DNA of 15,679 bases, taken from positions 1-15,679 of the forward strand of contig JAGTUW010000258.1 of NCBI GenBank assembly GCA_018224345.1, given 5' to 3'. The stretch is from Bacteroidota bacterium (GTDB lineage Bacteria > Bacteroidota > Ignavibacteria > SZUA-365). How positions within the stretch are numbered: the stretch's first letter is position 1; each line of letters opens with the position of its first letter. The position numbers and the translations under genes are program-made. The notes under the pieces are model-generated. The model had not been told where the DNA came from and did not search any database. It saw nothing but the letters and a program-made list of their open reading frames with translations. This document shows, piece after piece, positions 1 to 7,295 of the stretch.

Positions 1-456
1 ACGCATCTGAATCTCAATCTGCGCTTGCGCGGTGGCATCAGTGACGGGGTTCTTCCCCTGCAGCGTGCATTTGAACTGGGAGGGCCGAGTACTCTGCCCG
101 CATACCGGTACAAGGAGTTTACCGGTAGCAGCGCTGCTCTCCTGAATGCGGAATTCATCATCCGCTCCACAATAGCAGGAAACGCGCGCGGATGGGCCAA
201 ACGCATACTTACGAGTACGAACATCATTCTCTTCGCCGACGCCGGGACGACGAATCAGATCACACCGCTTTCGACGGAGGATGTCACGCATGGTGCCCTC
301 CCCGCCGGGTTTGGTGACGCATTTCTTGACGATTGGAAATCCGATGTGGGTATTGCTATCGGGAGCGTCGACGGTGATTTCCGCATCGGAGCCGCATGGC
401 GTCTCGATCGCTCTGAGACCCCTACATTCATTATCCGCTTCACCCGCCCCTTCTGA
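1..456 (+). CDS. Outer-membrane beta-barrel protein, Omp85/BamA-like surface antigen, C-terminal fragment
   Basis: Only the last 151 codons are in the window. The frame is open from base 1, so the start lies upstream. The fragment has the pattern of the C-terminal half of an Omp85/D15 surface-antigen barrel: an RGG strand, then PLQRAFELGGPSTLPAYRYK (near residues 19-38), which matches the family's GG-x-x-x-L-x-x-Y-x-x-x-x-F signature. A strand containing NAEF follows, then the FADAG strand, and a final strand ending in Phe (RFTRPF), the usual outer-membrane C-terminal signal. Such barrels insert or translocate proteins in the outer membrane, or anchor an N-terminal domain such as a patatin lipase. 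The N-terminal part that would decide between these is missing. It converges with the nuclease gene on the other strand, whose stop codon begins two bases after this stop. Confidence 0.75.
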   Translation, partial: THLNLNLRLRGGISDGVLPLQRAFELGGPSTLPAYRYKEFTGSSAALLNAEFIIRSTIAGNARGWAKRILTSTNIILFADAGTTNQITPLSTEDVTHGALPAGFGDAFLDDWKSDVGIAIGSVDGDFRIGAAWRLDRSETPTFIIRFTRPF

Positions 457-457
457 A

Positions 458-2206
458 TTATGCAATGCCGTCGTCCGCGGCGGCATTGCCGTCATGCATA
501 TCATCAACCATTTCCCGCATGACACTACGGACACACGAGATCAGATCATCCGCGTCGTCGCTCTCGGCAACTTCCACAATACGTGAATCGTCCCGCCGTG
601 TCAGACACCACGAAGCAATGATTCGCATCTCATCGATGTCCTCCGTGCCACGGGTAAACATCGCTCTTTCCTGCCGGCTGAAATACACATCGTCCAGAAC
701 AGGTCGCAGTTTACTATCCGGCAGCAGGGTCTGATCGACAAGGAACTGCGCTGCGAGCATCCCCTCCCTGATCAAATGGATTTCCACGTTGGTCCGCCGT
801 GCAAAGGTGATGATGATCAGATTCTGTCTGCGCACTGAGTACACCATCAGGCGCTGCTGCCGGATGATGCGCTCAATCGCGGCAAGCCTGTCGCGCAGCA
901 CTGCGGCACCTTCGAAATCCATCTCTTCGGCACGCTGTCGCATGCGTCCGCGAAAGCGTTCGAGAACTGCGTCCCGTCCCCCTTGCAAGAACCCGATCAC
1001 ATCCTCAACCTCAGCGCGATACTCATCTCTGTCCGTCAACATGGCGCATGGTGCATCACAGCGTTTGATTTCATAGTAGAGGCAGGGCACATTGTCAGCT
1101 GAGGGATGTATGGCCGTCGTGCATTCACGCAGCAGAAAAAGTTTATTGATGCTGTCGAGTGCATCTTCGACAGCGAAACGTGATCGAAACGGTCCGAAAT
1201 ACTCCGCACCATCATCCCCGAGATCATAGCACCACCCGATAGTCGGCCAGTCGTCGGCCATGTCGATACGCAGAAAGGGATACTTTCTGTAGCGCTTGAG
1301 CTGGGTATTGTAAGGTGGTTGATGCTGTTTGACGGAACGCGATTCGGTCAGCAGCGCCGAGAGTTCAGTTTGTGTCGTCTTCCAGGTGATGCCGTGCACG
1401 GCACGGACAAGACGCCGGATTTTTTCCGTGTGACCGATGTTGTGATAAAAGTACGATGCAACACGCTTTTTCAGATCCCTGGCTTTTCCGATATACAGGA
1501 CCTGTCCCTTTTTTCCGTGGAAAAAGTACACCCCGGGTTCATGTGGCAGCGCGGCCAGATGTTCCTGAAGGCGGGTGTAGTATCGTGGCGCCCCTGTGAT
1601 TCTGTAAATCTGCCGGTACTGGAAGCTGAGAAGGTCCGCAGTTTCGTGAATGTCGAACTCTTCCTCCAGCAGCTGGAGAAAATGCAGGAACAACGACGCC
1701 GTCGCGTCGGCATCCCCGGCCGCCCGATGACGGTTTCTTATCCGTATGCCGTATTGCCGTGCAAGTGCGCCGAGCGACTTTCCGCCTCCTTTCGGCGCAA
1801 GACGCCGGGCCAGGCGGGCAGTGCAGAGATTCGGGACATCCAGCGCACCCATCGCTTGCCGTTTCAATGCGGTATCGAGAAAGGAGCGGTCAAAGCGCAC
1901 GTTGTGTCCGACGAAGACCGCGTTCGCGATAAAGCGACGGACATCCGGCAGAACGGAAGCGGGGTCCGGAGCACTGTATACCATTTCGTTACTGATACCG
2001 GTAAGACGCTGCACTTCATGGGGAATAAACTGTCGAGGGTTGATCAGACTCTCGAAACGATCCACGACGGTATTGCCGCGCACACGCACGAGCGCAATCT
2101 CTGTCAGGCGATTGCGCTCGGGATGGAGTCCGGTCGTTTCGACATCACAAACGACAAAATCGGTATCGGGGATTTGCAGAACATATCCCTCATGAACTTC
2201 ATGCAT
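458..2206 (-). CDS. DEDDh 3'-5' exonuclease fused to UvrC/Cho-like GIY-YIG nuclease
   Basis: 582 aa. Residues about 16-180 are a DnaQ-type DEDDh exonuclease: D21 and E23 in CDVETTG, D106 in HNVRFD, H160 and D165 in RHRAAGDADA. Residues about 218-310 are a UvrC-type GIY-YIG domain: GVY 225-227, YIG 238-240, R243, and the ALLTES...PPYN segment with the catalytic-type Glu at 288. Cysteines 362, 375, 383 and 387 reproduce the UvrC C-x12-C-x7-C-x3-C pattern, which in UvrC binds an Fe-S cluster. A UVR (UvrB-binding) helix lies near 424-448. The rest resembles the UvrC linker and stops before the RNase H-like and helix-hairpin-helix domains, so only the 3'-incising half of UvrC is present, as in Cho. 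Likely a DNA-repair nuclease. ATG 2206 was chosen over GTG 2212 because AGGGA lies 9 nt before the ATG but only 3 nt before the GTG. Last gene of the probable mnmE operon, 27 bp after ftsE. Confidence 0.88.
   Translation of the reverse strand: MHEVHEGYVLQIPDTDFVVCDVETTGLHPERNRLTEIALVRVRGNTVVDRFESLINPRQFIPHEVQRLTGISNEMVYSAPDPASVLPDVRRFIANAVFVGHNVRFDRSFLDTALKRQAMGALDVPNLCTARLARRLAPKGGGKSLGALARQYGIRIRNRHRAAGDADATASLFLHFLQLLEEEFDIHETADLLSFQYRQIYRITGAPRYYTRLQEHLAALPHEPGVYFFHGKKGQVLYIGKARDLKKRVASYFYHNIGHTEKIRRLVRAVHGITWKTTQTELSALLTESRSVKQHQPPYNTQLKRYRKYPFLRIDMADDWPTIGWCYDLGDDGAEYFGPFRSRFAVEDALDSINKLFLLRECTTAIHPSADNVPCLYYEIKRCDAPCAMLTDRDEYRAEVEDVIGFLQGGRDAVLERFRGRMRQRAEEMDFEGAAVLRDRLAAIERIIRQQRLMVYSVRRQNLIIITFARRTNVEIHLIREGMLAAQFLVDQTLLPDSKLRPVLDDVYFSRQERAMFTRGTEDIDEMRIIASWCLTRRDDSRIVEVAESDDADDLISCVRSVMREMVDDMHDGNAAADDGIA
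462..489. terminator. Hairpin at the convergent gene end, possible bidirectional terminator
   Basis: GCAATGCCG (462-470) and CGGCATTGC (481-489) form a perfect 9-bp inverted repeat with a 10-nt loop. It lies 5 bp after the stop of the outer-membrane gene and inside the last codons of the opposite nuclease gene. Neither side is followed by a clear T tract, so intrinsic termination is uncertain. It could instead protect 3' ends. Confidence 0.4.
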
Positions 2207-2233
2207 CAGCACTGTTCCCTTTCAGCGGATTGC

Positions 2234-2890
2234 TCAGACCACATCGTAAAAATTCCGGTTCTGTATTTTGATGACGCGTCCGGGTCGTTGGGCAAGCAGA
2301 CTGTAGTCGTGCGTGGCCATGATGATCGCCGTACCCCGTCGGTTGATGCGATCAAAAATGGCAAGAATATCGCGGGAAGCGGAAGGATCGAGATTCCCCG
2401 TTGCTTCATCGGCGAGAAGAATTACCGGATCGTTCGCCAGCGCCCGTGCGATGGCGACACGCTGTTTCTCCCCTCCGGAGAGATCGTCAGGCATGGAAAA
2501 TTCTTTTGACGACAAGCCCACCTCCGCCAGCAGCCGGTGCACCTTCGAGGTGATGACCTGGGCTCGTGCTCCTGTCACGTGCAGCGCGAATGCCACGTTT
2601 TCATACACATTCCGGTCTTCAAGCAGGCGATAGTCCTGAAACACGATGCCGATGGTACGACGCAGAAACGGGATCTGGTGACGCGTGATCGTCGAGGAAT
2701 CGTATCCGCCGATGCGCACGCGTCCGAAGGTCGGCAATGTATCCATGTAGAGCAGACGGAGAAAAGAGCTTTTTCCGATACCTGTTTCCCCGATGACATA
2801 GACGAATTCCCCCTCCGCGATCATAAGATTGGCATGATCAAAGATGTCCTGTTTCCCGAAAGACAGCCGGACATTGTGAAATTCGATCAT
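2234..2890 (-). CDS. ftsE: Cell-division ABC transporter ATP-binding protein FtsE-like
   Basis: 218 aa, a complete single ABC ATPase domain of typical FtsE length. Walker A is GETGIGKSS (34-42), the Q loop is at Q85, the signature is LSGGE (137-141), Walker B is VILLADE (156-162) followed by the GNLD D-loop, and the H-loop His is H194. The segment VFQDYRLLEDRNVYENVAFA (83-102) is characteristic of FtsE rather than of LolD or MacB ATPases. FtsE pairs with the membrane protein FtsX. The complex acts at the septum, where in studied bacteria it controls peptidoglycan hydrolases. No ftsX-like gene lies beside it or elsewhere in the window, so the partner must be encoded elsewhere. GGAG sits 7 nt before the ATG. 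It lies 26 bp after pdxA and 27 bp before the nuclease gene, in the same run of genes. An ATPase of another FtsE-related exporter remains possible. Confidence 0.85.
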   Translation of the reverse strand: MIEFHNVRLSFGKQDIFDHANLMIAEGEFVYVIGETGIGKSSFLRLLYMDTLPTFGRVRIGGYDSSTITRHQIPFLRRTIGIVFQDYRLLEDRNVYENVAFALHVTGARAQVITSKVHRLLAEVGLSSKEFSMPDDLSGGEKQRVAIARALANDPVILLADEATGNLDPSASRDILAIFDRINRRGTAIIMATHDYSLLAQRPGRVIKIQNRNFYDVV

Positions 2891-2916
2891 GGCAGCGCTC
2901 CGTGTTCCGCGAGGTG

Positions 2917-3909
2917 TTATTGCAATCTATTCATTGCGATCGTCCGTGCAAAATATACCGCCTCTTTCATGCTCTCTGCCTGTGCGATACCCAGAGATGC
3001 GATGTTGTACGCCGTGCCATGATCCGGTGAGGTGCGGACGATGGGAAGTCCGGCGGTAATATTCACGCCTCTTCCCATGGATTGCAGCTTGAAAGGGATC
3101 AAACCCTGATCATGATACATGGCGATGATCAGGTCGTACATCTGCTGCGTGTGCGCGGAAAAAAAACCATCGGCGGGAAACGGGCCATCGACATCGATAT
3201 CGTGGGAGCGCATGCCTTCAATGGCGGGCAGTAGGATCTGCTGCTCCTGCCTCCCCATCAAACCGCCGTCACTGGCGTGCGGGTTAAGCGCCAGAACCGC
3301 GATTTTTGCATCCTCTATTCCGTAATCGTCTTCCAGGAAACGATAACCGAGCCGGATCGTACGTTCGACGCGTTCGCGTGTAATCAGGGAGGAGACTTCG
3401 GAGAGTGGAACGTGGATGGTGACGAGACCGACATTCATTGTATTGCTGCTGAGGATCATGAGGACTTCCTCGCCTGCCCCGCAGAGGGACGCGAGCATTT
3501 CCGTATGCCCGGGATAGGGACTCCCCGCCATCGCGATGGCCTCCTTCGAGATCGGGGCTGTGACCAGTGCCTGCACCGTTCCCCGCCGGGCAGCGTCGAC
3601 CGCCGCTTCGATTGCCTTGATACTGATAGTTCCGCTCGTCTCGGTGGGCTTTCCGATGTCACCAGCATCAAACATTCCCGGAGTCTCGATGCAACTGAGC
3701 ACCTGTTCGCGTGCCTCGTTCGGGTCGGCAATCACATGCACTTCCAGATCGATCCCCAGTCGCTCCCGATAGTGTTCAAGAACGTGTTGTGGACCATACA
3801 CGACAGGGCGACAGATGTCGAATAATTCCGAGCGGTCAAAGGCTTTGAGAATGATTTCCGGACCGATGCCATTGACATCACCGATGGTGATAGCGATAAC
3901 CGGCAACAT
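2917..3909 (-). CDS. pdxA: 4-hydroxythreonine-4-phosphate dehydrogenase PdxA
   Basis: 330 aa, the usual PdxA length. PdxA oxidises 4-phosphohydroxy-L-threonine with NAD. The product decarboxylates to 3-amino-2-oxopropyl phosphate, which PdxJ condenses with 1-deoxyxylulose 5-phosphate in DXP-dependent vitamin B6 synthesis. The start has the family pattern ITIGDVNGIGPE. The metal-site histidines fall at H166 (TIHVPL), H211 (LNPHASDGG) and H266 (AMYHDQGL), with the substrate-site His of PGHTE at 135. These match the positions known for the E. coli enzyme. The ATG at 3909 is chosen over a GTG at 3918 because the strong GGAGGT ribosome site overlaps that GTG and sits 7 nt before the ATG. pdxJ is not in the window. 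The gene is 23 bp after the GWxTD gene and 26 bp before ftsE, so probably co-transcribed with gyrB. Confidence 0.95.
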   Translation of the reverse strand: MLPVIAITIGDVNGIGPEIILKAFDRSELFDICRPVVYGPQHVLEHYRERLGIDLEVHVIADPNEAREQVLSCIETPGMFDAGDIGKPTETSGTISIKAIEAAVDAARRGTVQALVTAPISKEAIAMAGSPYPGHTEMLASLCGAGEEVLMILSSNTMNVGLVTIHVPLSEVSSLITRERVERTIRLGYRFLEDDYGIEDAKIAVLALNPHASDGGLMGRQEQQILLPAIEGMRSHDIDVDGPFPADGFFSAHTQQMYDLIIAMYHDQGLIPFKLQSMGRGVNITAGLPIVRTSPDHGTAYNIASLGIAQAESMKEAVYFARTIAMNRLQ

Positions 3910-3916
3910 ACGTGCC

Positions 3917-3922
3917 ACCTCC
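3917..3922 (-). promoter_or_regulatory. Ribosome binding site that fixes the pdxA start
   Basis: GGAGGT on the minus strand lies 7 nt before ATG 3909. The longer reading frame would start at GTG 3918, whose codon overlaps this motif, so that start is ruled out. Confidence 0.8.
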
Positions 3923-3932
3923 GAATCTATGA

Positions 3933-5249
3933 TTAATCCTCCATGAGCTTGAGATTCCCATCCCTGCCACGATCGACGAATTGAAAGGTTTTTCCCAATG
4001 AGGGATAGTACCAGATCTCCGTGATCGGTTCGTCACGATTGAGAATTCGCTGTGTGTCTTCAGGTGGCCCGAAGAGCACATACACTTTCCCGCGATCGGT
4101 CTGTACGCCGTTGCGGATATAAAGCGTCTGGAACTCGTAATACGCCTCATCGACACGGCGAAAATATTCCGCCATCATTTCATTGTGTTTGGTTTCAGGC
4201 GTTATATCCTTTTCCTTCCAGTATGCGCGGAACGCCCTTTTTCTTTCCTGCTCGCTGCCGCTCTTCATTCTTTTGTATTGTTCATCCGTGAGAATAAAGC
4301 GCATCGCATCGATAGCGAAGTCCAGGTCTCTGAGAGAAAACGGCATATCGCGCCAGAGTATTCTCACCGGGATCGTGATCGAATCCCGGCCGGCATCCCA
4401 TACCGCCGTGACGGTCAGGAGATAGGGACCGACGTCATATCCCTCGAAAGGGGGCGACAGCACGACCATGTCACCGATGGCATCCGGATGCACCTCCAAC
4501 GCAAAATCCGGAACGCGGCCTGCTGGAGAAGAGGGCGACAACCCATTGAGTTGCGCGATCGGCTGCACAAGATCATCGAACAATGCGGTGCCGGGGGTCT
4601 CCTCGCTTCGCTGCAATCTGACGTACCAATGCGCGGTGAAATCCCGGGGCACAGGAATGCCTATGATAGTCGGCTGCGAAAAAGGAAAGGTTCGGCCGTA
4701 ACCGAGCACACCGAACTGCGCATCCCGGCGCCCGGTTTCCCTGGTCAGCGGGATGGGTTGTCCGATGTGCCGGGAGGAAGCATTGAAAAGGGCGGCCTTC
4801 ACTTCATGGACAATAGTATTTCGTCGCGTCGAACCCATGTCCGAAACGAACACCGCTGCTTCATACGTCCCGGGAGGAAGGTAGAACGTCTGACGAATAA
4901 GTACGTAGCGATCACGCATATTTGTATCATCGTAGTCGGCTACGGCGACACGTTCGAAGCTGTTTGATGAGCGCAGCGATGTTCCGTCCTTTCGAATACT
5001 GCAACTGACTTCCACACCGCCGGTATAGAGAGAATCCGGATGCATCGAGGCTGAGCGGGTAAAGATCATAAAATCATACGTCACACGGACAAACACATCG
5101 ATACGCGCGAAACCGGTGGAGTCCGATGGAAAACAAGCGGCTTCCGCGTAGAGCAATTCGCCATAACGCAGTCGCGGATCCCCTCCCCTCTGCGCGAATG
5201 CAGCGGAGGAGCATGCGATGAGAACCAGAAGCAGCAGAATAGATTTCAT
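3933..5249 (-). CDS. GWxTD-domain-containing secreted protein, function unknown
   Basis: 438 aa. A signal peptide is clear: Lys2, a hydrophobic run 4-12, then a likely signal-peptidase I cut after AFA (19|20). LIAC at 10-13 also fits a lipobox, but the hydrophobic stretch before it is short. The middle (about 30-300) looks rich in beta strands and has no family I recognise. The C-terminal 110 residues match the GWxTD domain seen in Chlorobi-, Acidobacteria- and Gemmatimonadetes-type genomes: a helix with RAFRAYWKEKDITPETKHNE (338-357), then YFRRVDEAYYEF, then TDRGKVYVLFGPPE (384-397), and EIWYY (411-415). The motif that names the family reads NGVQTD here (380-385), so the usual Trp is Val. 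Molecular function is unknown, and the position after gyrB does not define it. GGTGAT, complementary to the 16S tail, is 6 nt before the ATG. Confidence 0.82.
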   Translation of the reverse strand: MKSILLLLVLIACSSAAFAQRGGDPRLRYGELLYAEAACFPSDSTGFARIDVFVRVTYDFMIFTRSASMHPDSLYTGGVEVSCSIRKDGTSLRSSNSFERVAVADYDDTNMRDRYVLIRQTFYLPPGTYEAAVFVSDMGSTRRNTIVHEVKAALFNASSRHIGQPIPLTRETGRRDAQFGVLGYGRTFPFSQPTIIGIPVPRDFTAHWYVRLQRSEETPGTALFDDLVQPIAQLNGLSPSSPAGRVPDFALEVHPDAIGDMVVLSPPFEGYDVGPYLLTVTAVWDAGRDSITIPVRILWRDMPFSLRDLDFAIDAMRFILTDEQYKRMKSGSEQERKRAFRAYWKEKDITPETKHNEMMAEYFRRVDEAYYEFQTLYIRNGVQTDRGKVYVLFGPPEDTQRILNRDEPITEIWYYPSLGKTFQFVDRGRDGNLKLMED

Positions 5250-5275
5250 AAGGCGATCACCCGGGGTTATGTCTG

Positions 5276-7267
5276 TCAGACATCGAGGTTGCGTACATAC
5301 TTTGCGTTGCGTTCAATAAACTGGCGACGCGGTTCAACATTGTCACCCATGAGAATCTGGAACAAGCGATCTGCCTCGGCCGCATTTTCCATAGTGACCA
5401 GCAGAAGCGTCCGTGTCTCCGGGTTCATGGTTGTCTCCCAGAGCTGCTCCGGGTTCATTTCACCGAGTCCCTTGAAACGGGACAGCGTAATACCGTCTTT
5501 TTTGAGTACAGTCTCCGCCGGGACCTCTGCGTCAATTGCCGCGAGTTCCTCGGGATCGATTTTTCCGCCGCGCATGACTTTCAATATTTCGTCACGTTCT
5601 TCCTCGTCGAACGCATAACGCTCGGTCTTTCCTTTTTTGAGTTTATATAACGGAGGTTGGGCGATGTACACGTGATTAGTCTCGATCATGGCTTTCATAT
5701 AACGGAAGAAGAATGTCAGGAGCAACGTGCGGATATGACTGCCATCCACATCCGCATCTGTCATGATAATGATTTTTCCATATCGCAAACCAGCCAGATC
5801 GATACCTTCGTCATGACCGATACCTGCACCCAGAGCAGAAACAATGGCATTGATTTCCACATTTTCCAGCACTTTGTGCAGACGTGCTTTCTCCACATTC
5901 AGGATTTTCCCCTTCAGGGGGAGAATAGCCTGGAAGCGGCGATCACGTCCCTGCTTGGCCGAACCACCCGCAGAGTCACCCTCGACGAGATAGATTTCAC
6001 AATGCTCGGGATCGGTGATCGAGCAATCCGCGAGTTTTCCGGGAAGACTCAGTGAATCGAGTGCGTTTTTCCGCCGTGTCAGATCACGTGCGCGACGGGC
6101 CGCTTCGCGGGCTTCGGCAGCGCGTAAGGCCTTCTCGATAATTCTTTTGGCAACGGAGGGGTTCTGCTCGAGATAATAGGTCAACTGCTCACCGACAATG
6201 GTCTCGACGATGCTTTTCGTCTCGCTGTTGCCAAGCTTCGTCTTCGTCTGACCTTCGAATTGTGGCTCAGCGACCTTCACGCTCAGTACCGCGGTAAGTC
6301 CTTCGCGGAAGTCATCGCCTGAAATAACGGTTTTCCCCTCCTTGGCCAGACCGTTCTTGTATGCGTAATTGTTGAGCGCACGCGTCAATGCGGTCTTAAA
6401 ACCGATCAGATGCGTGCCGCCCTCATGGGTGTTGATGTTGTTGACATAGGCGTAAATATTTTCCGAGAAGGCATCGTTGTACTGGAATGCAAGTTCCACC
6501 GGAGTGCCGTCACGTTCTCCTTCGATATAAATCGGTTTTTTTATCAGAGAATTTCGCTCTGCATCGATGTATTCGACGAAGTCCTTGAGTCCACCCTTGA
6601 ATTGAAAAATCTTTTCTTCCCCGTTCCGCTCATCATGCAGTGTGATCATGATGCTCTTGTTGAGATACGCCAGCTCACGCAGGCGCTCTTCGAGAATCTC
6701 GAAACGGATGTCGATGTTTTTGAATATCTCTTTGTCGGGGTAGAACACTGTCCTCGTTCCACTCTTCTTCGTCTTGCCGAGCGTTTTGATCTCATGCGCC
6801 GGAGCACCACGATGATAGCGCTGCATATAGCGCACGCCGTCGCGGGAGACTTCCACCTCGCACCATTCCGACAGCGCGTTGACGACGGAAACGCCGACGC
6901 CGTGCAGGCCACCCGAGACCTGATAGGTTTGTTTGTCGAATTTTCCGCCCGCATGCAGTGTGCACATGACAACTTCCAGCGTGCTGATTTTTTTCACGGG
7001 ATGCGGACCTACGGGAATGCCGCGACCGTTATCCTCGACAGTGACGGATCCGTCGGCGTTGATACGTACGGTAATGAGATCGCAGAACCCCGCGAGCGCC
7101 TCGTCGATGGAGTTGTCGACTACTTCGCTGACGAGGTGGTGCAGGCCGCGTACACTGACGTCACCAATATACATGGCGGGCCGCTTGCGCACGGCTTCCA
7201 GGCCTTCGAGCACCTGAATGCTGGTTTCGGAATACTCGCGTGCCAGGATTTCTTGTTCTTTAGTCAT
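5276..7267 (-). CDS. gyrB: DNA gyrase subunit B
   Basis: 663 aa, the compact GyrB form without the large insertion of the E. coli protein. It is the ATPase and TOPRIM subunit of gyrase, which supercoils DNA with GyrA; gyrA is not in the window. The GHKL ATPase occupies residues about 1-230, with SEVVDNSID (E48, N52), the DNGRGIP loop (79-85) and GGLHGVGVSVVN (119-130). The transducer domain carries QTKTKLG (340-346) with the ATP-contacting Lys at 344. The TOPRIM domain has EGDSAGGSAKQGRDR (429-443) with acidic E429, and DADVDG (504-509). RFKGLGEMNP (597-606) and the C-terminal RNLDV fit GyrB rather than ParE. Residues in the EGDSAGGSAKQGR quinolone region look wild type. No clear Shine-Dalgarno sequence precedes ATG 7267. 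The gene lies 28 bp after mnmE and 26 bp before the GWxTD gene. Confidence 0.97.
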   Translation of the reverse strand: MTKEQEILAREYSETSIQVLEGLEAVRKRPAMYIGDVSVRGLHHLVSEVVDNSIDEALAGFCDLITVRINADGSVTVEDNGRGIPVGPHPVKKISTLEVVMCTLHAGGKFDKQTYQVSGGLHGVGVSVVNALSEWCEVEVSRDGVRYMQRYHRGAPAHEIKTLGKTKKSGTRTVFYPDKEIFKNIDIRFEILEERLRELAYLNKSIMITLHDERNGEEKIFQFKGGLKDFVEYIDAERNSLIKKPIYIEGERDGTPVELAFQYNDAFSENIYAYVNNINTHEGGTHLIGFKTALTRALNNYAYKNGLAKEGKTVISGDDFREGLTAVLSVKVAEPQFEGQTKTKLGNSETKSIVETIVGEQLTYYLEQNPSVAKRIIEKALRAAEAREAARRARDLTRRKNALDSLSLPGKLADCSITDPEHCEIYLVEGDSAGGSAKQGRDRRFQAILPLKGKILNVEKARLHKVLENVEINAIVSALGAGIGHDEGIDLAGLRYGKIIIMTDADVDGSHIRTLLLTFFFRYMKAMIETNHVYIAQPPLYKLKKGKTERYAFDEEERDEILKVMRGGKIDPEELAAIDAEVPAETVLKKDGITLSRFKGLGEMNPEQLWETTMNPETRTLLLVTMENAAEADRLFQILMGDNVEPRRQFIERNAKYVRNLDV

Positions 7268-7295
7268 TGTGATCTATCGATAAGTGAAAATAAAG

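Noticed and set aside
1319..2509. 396-codon open frame on the plus strand
   Set aside because: It lies antisense to the nuclease and ftsE genes, both of which have intact motifs. The translation shows no family pattern, and long antisense frames are expected in GC-rich coding DNA.
4185..4967. 260-codon open frame on the plus strand
   Set aside because: It is antisense to the GWxTD gene, with a composition typical of a shadow frame.
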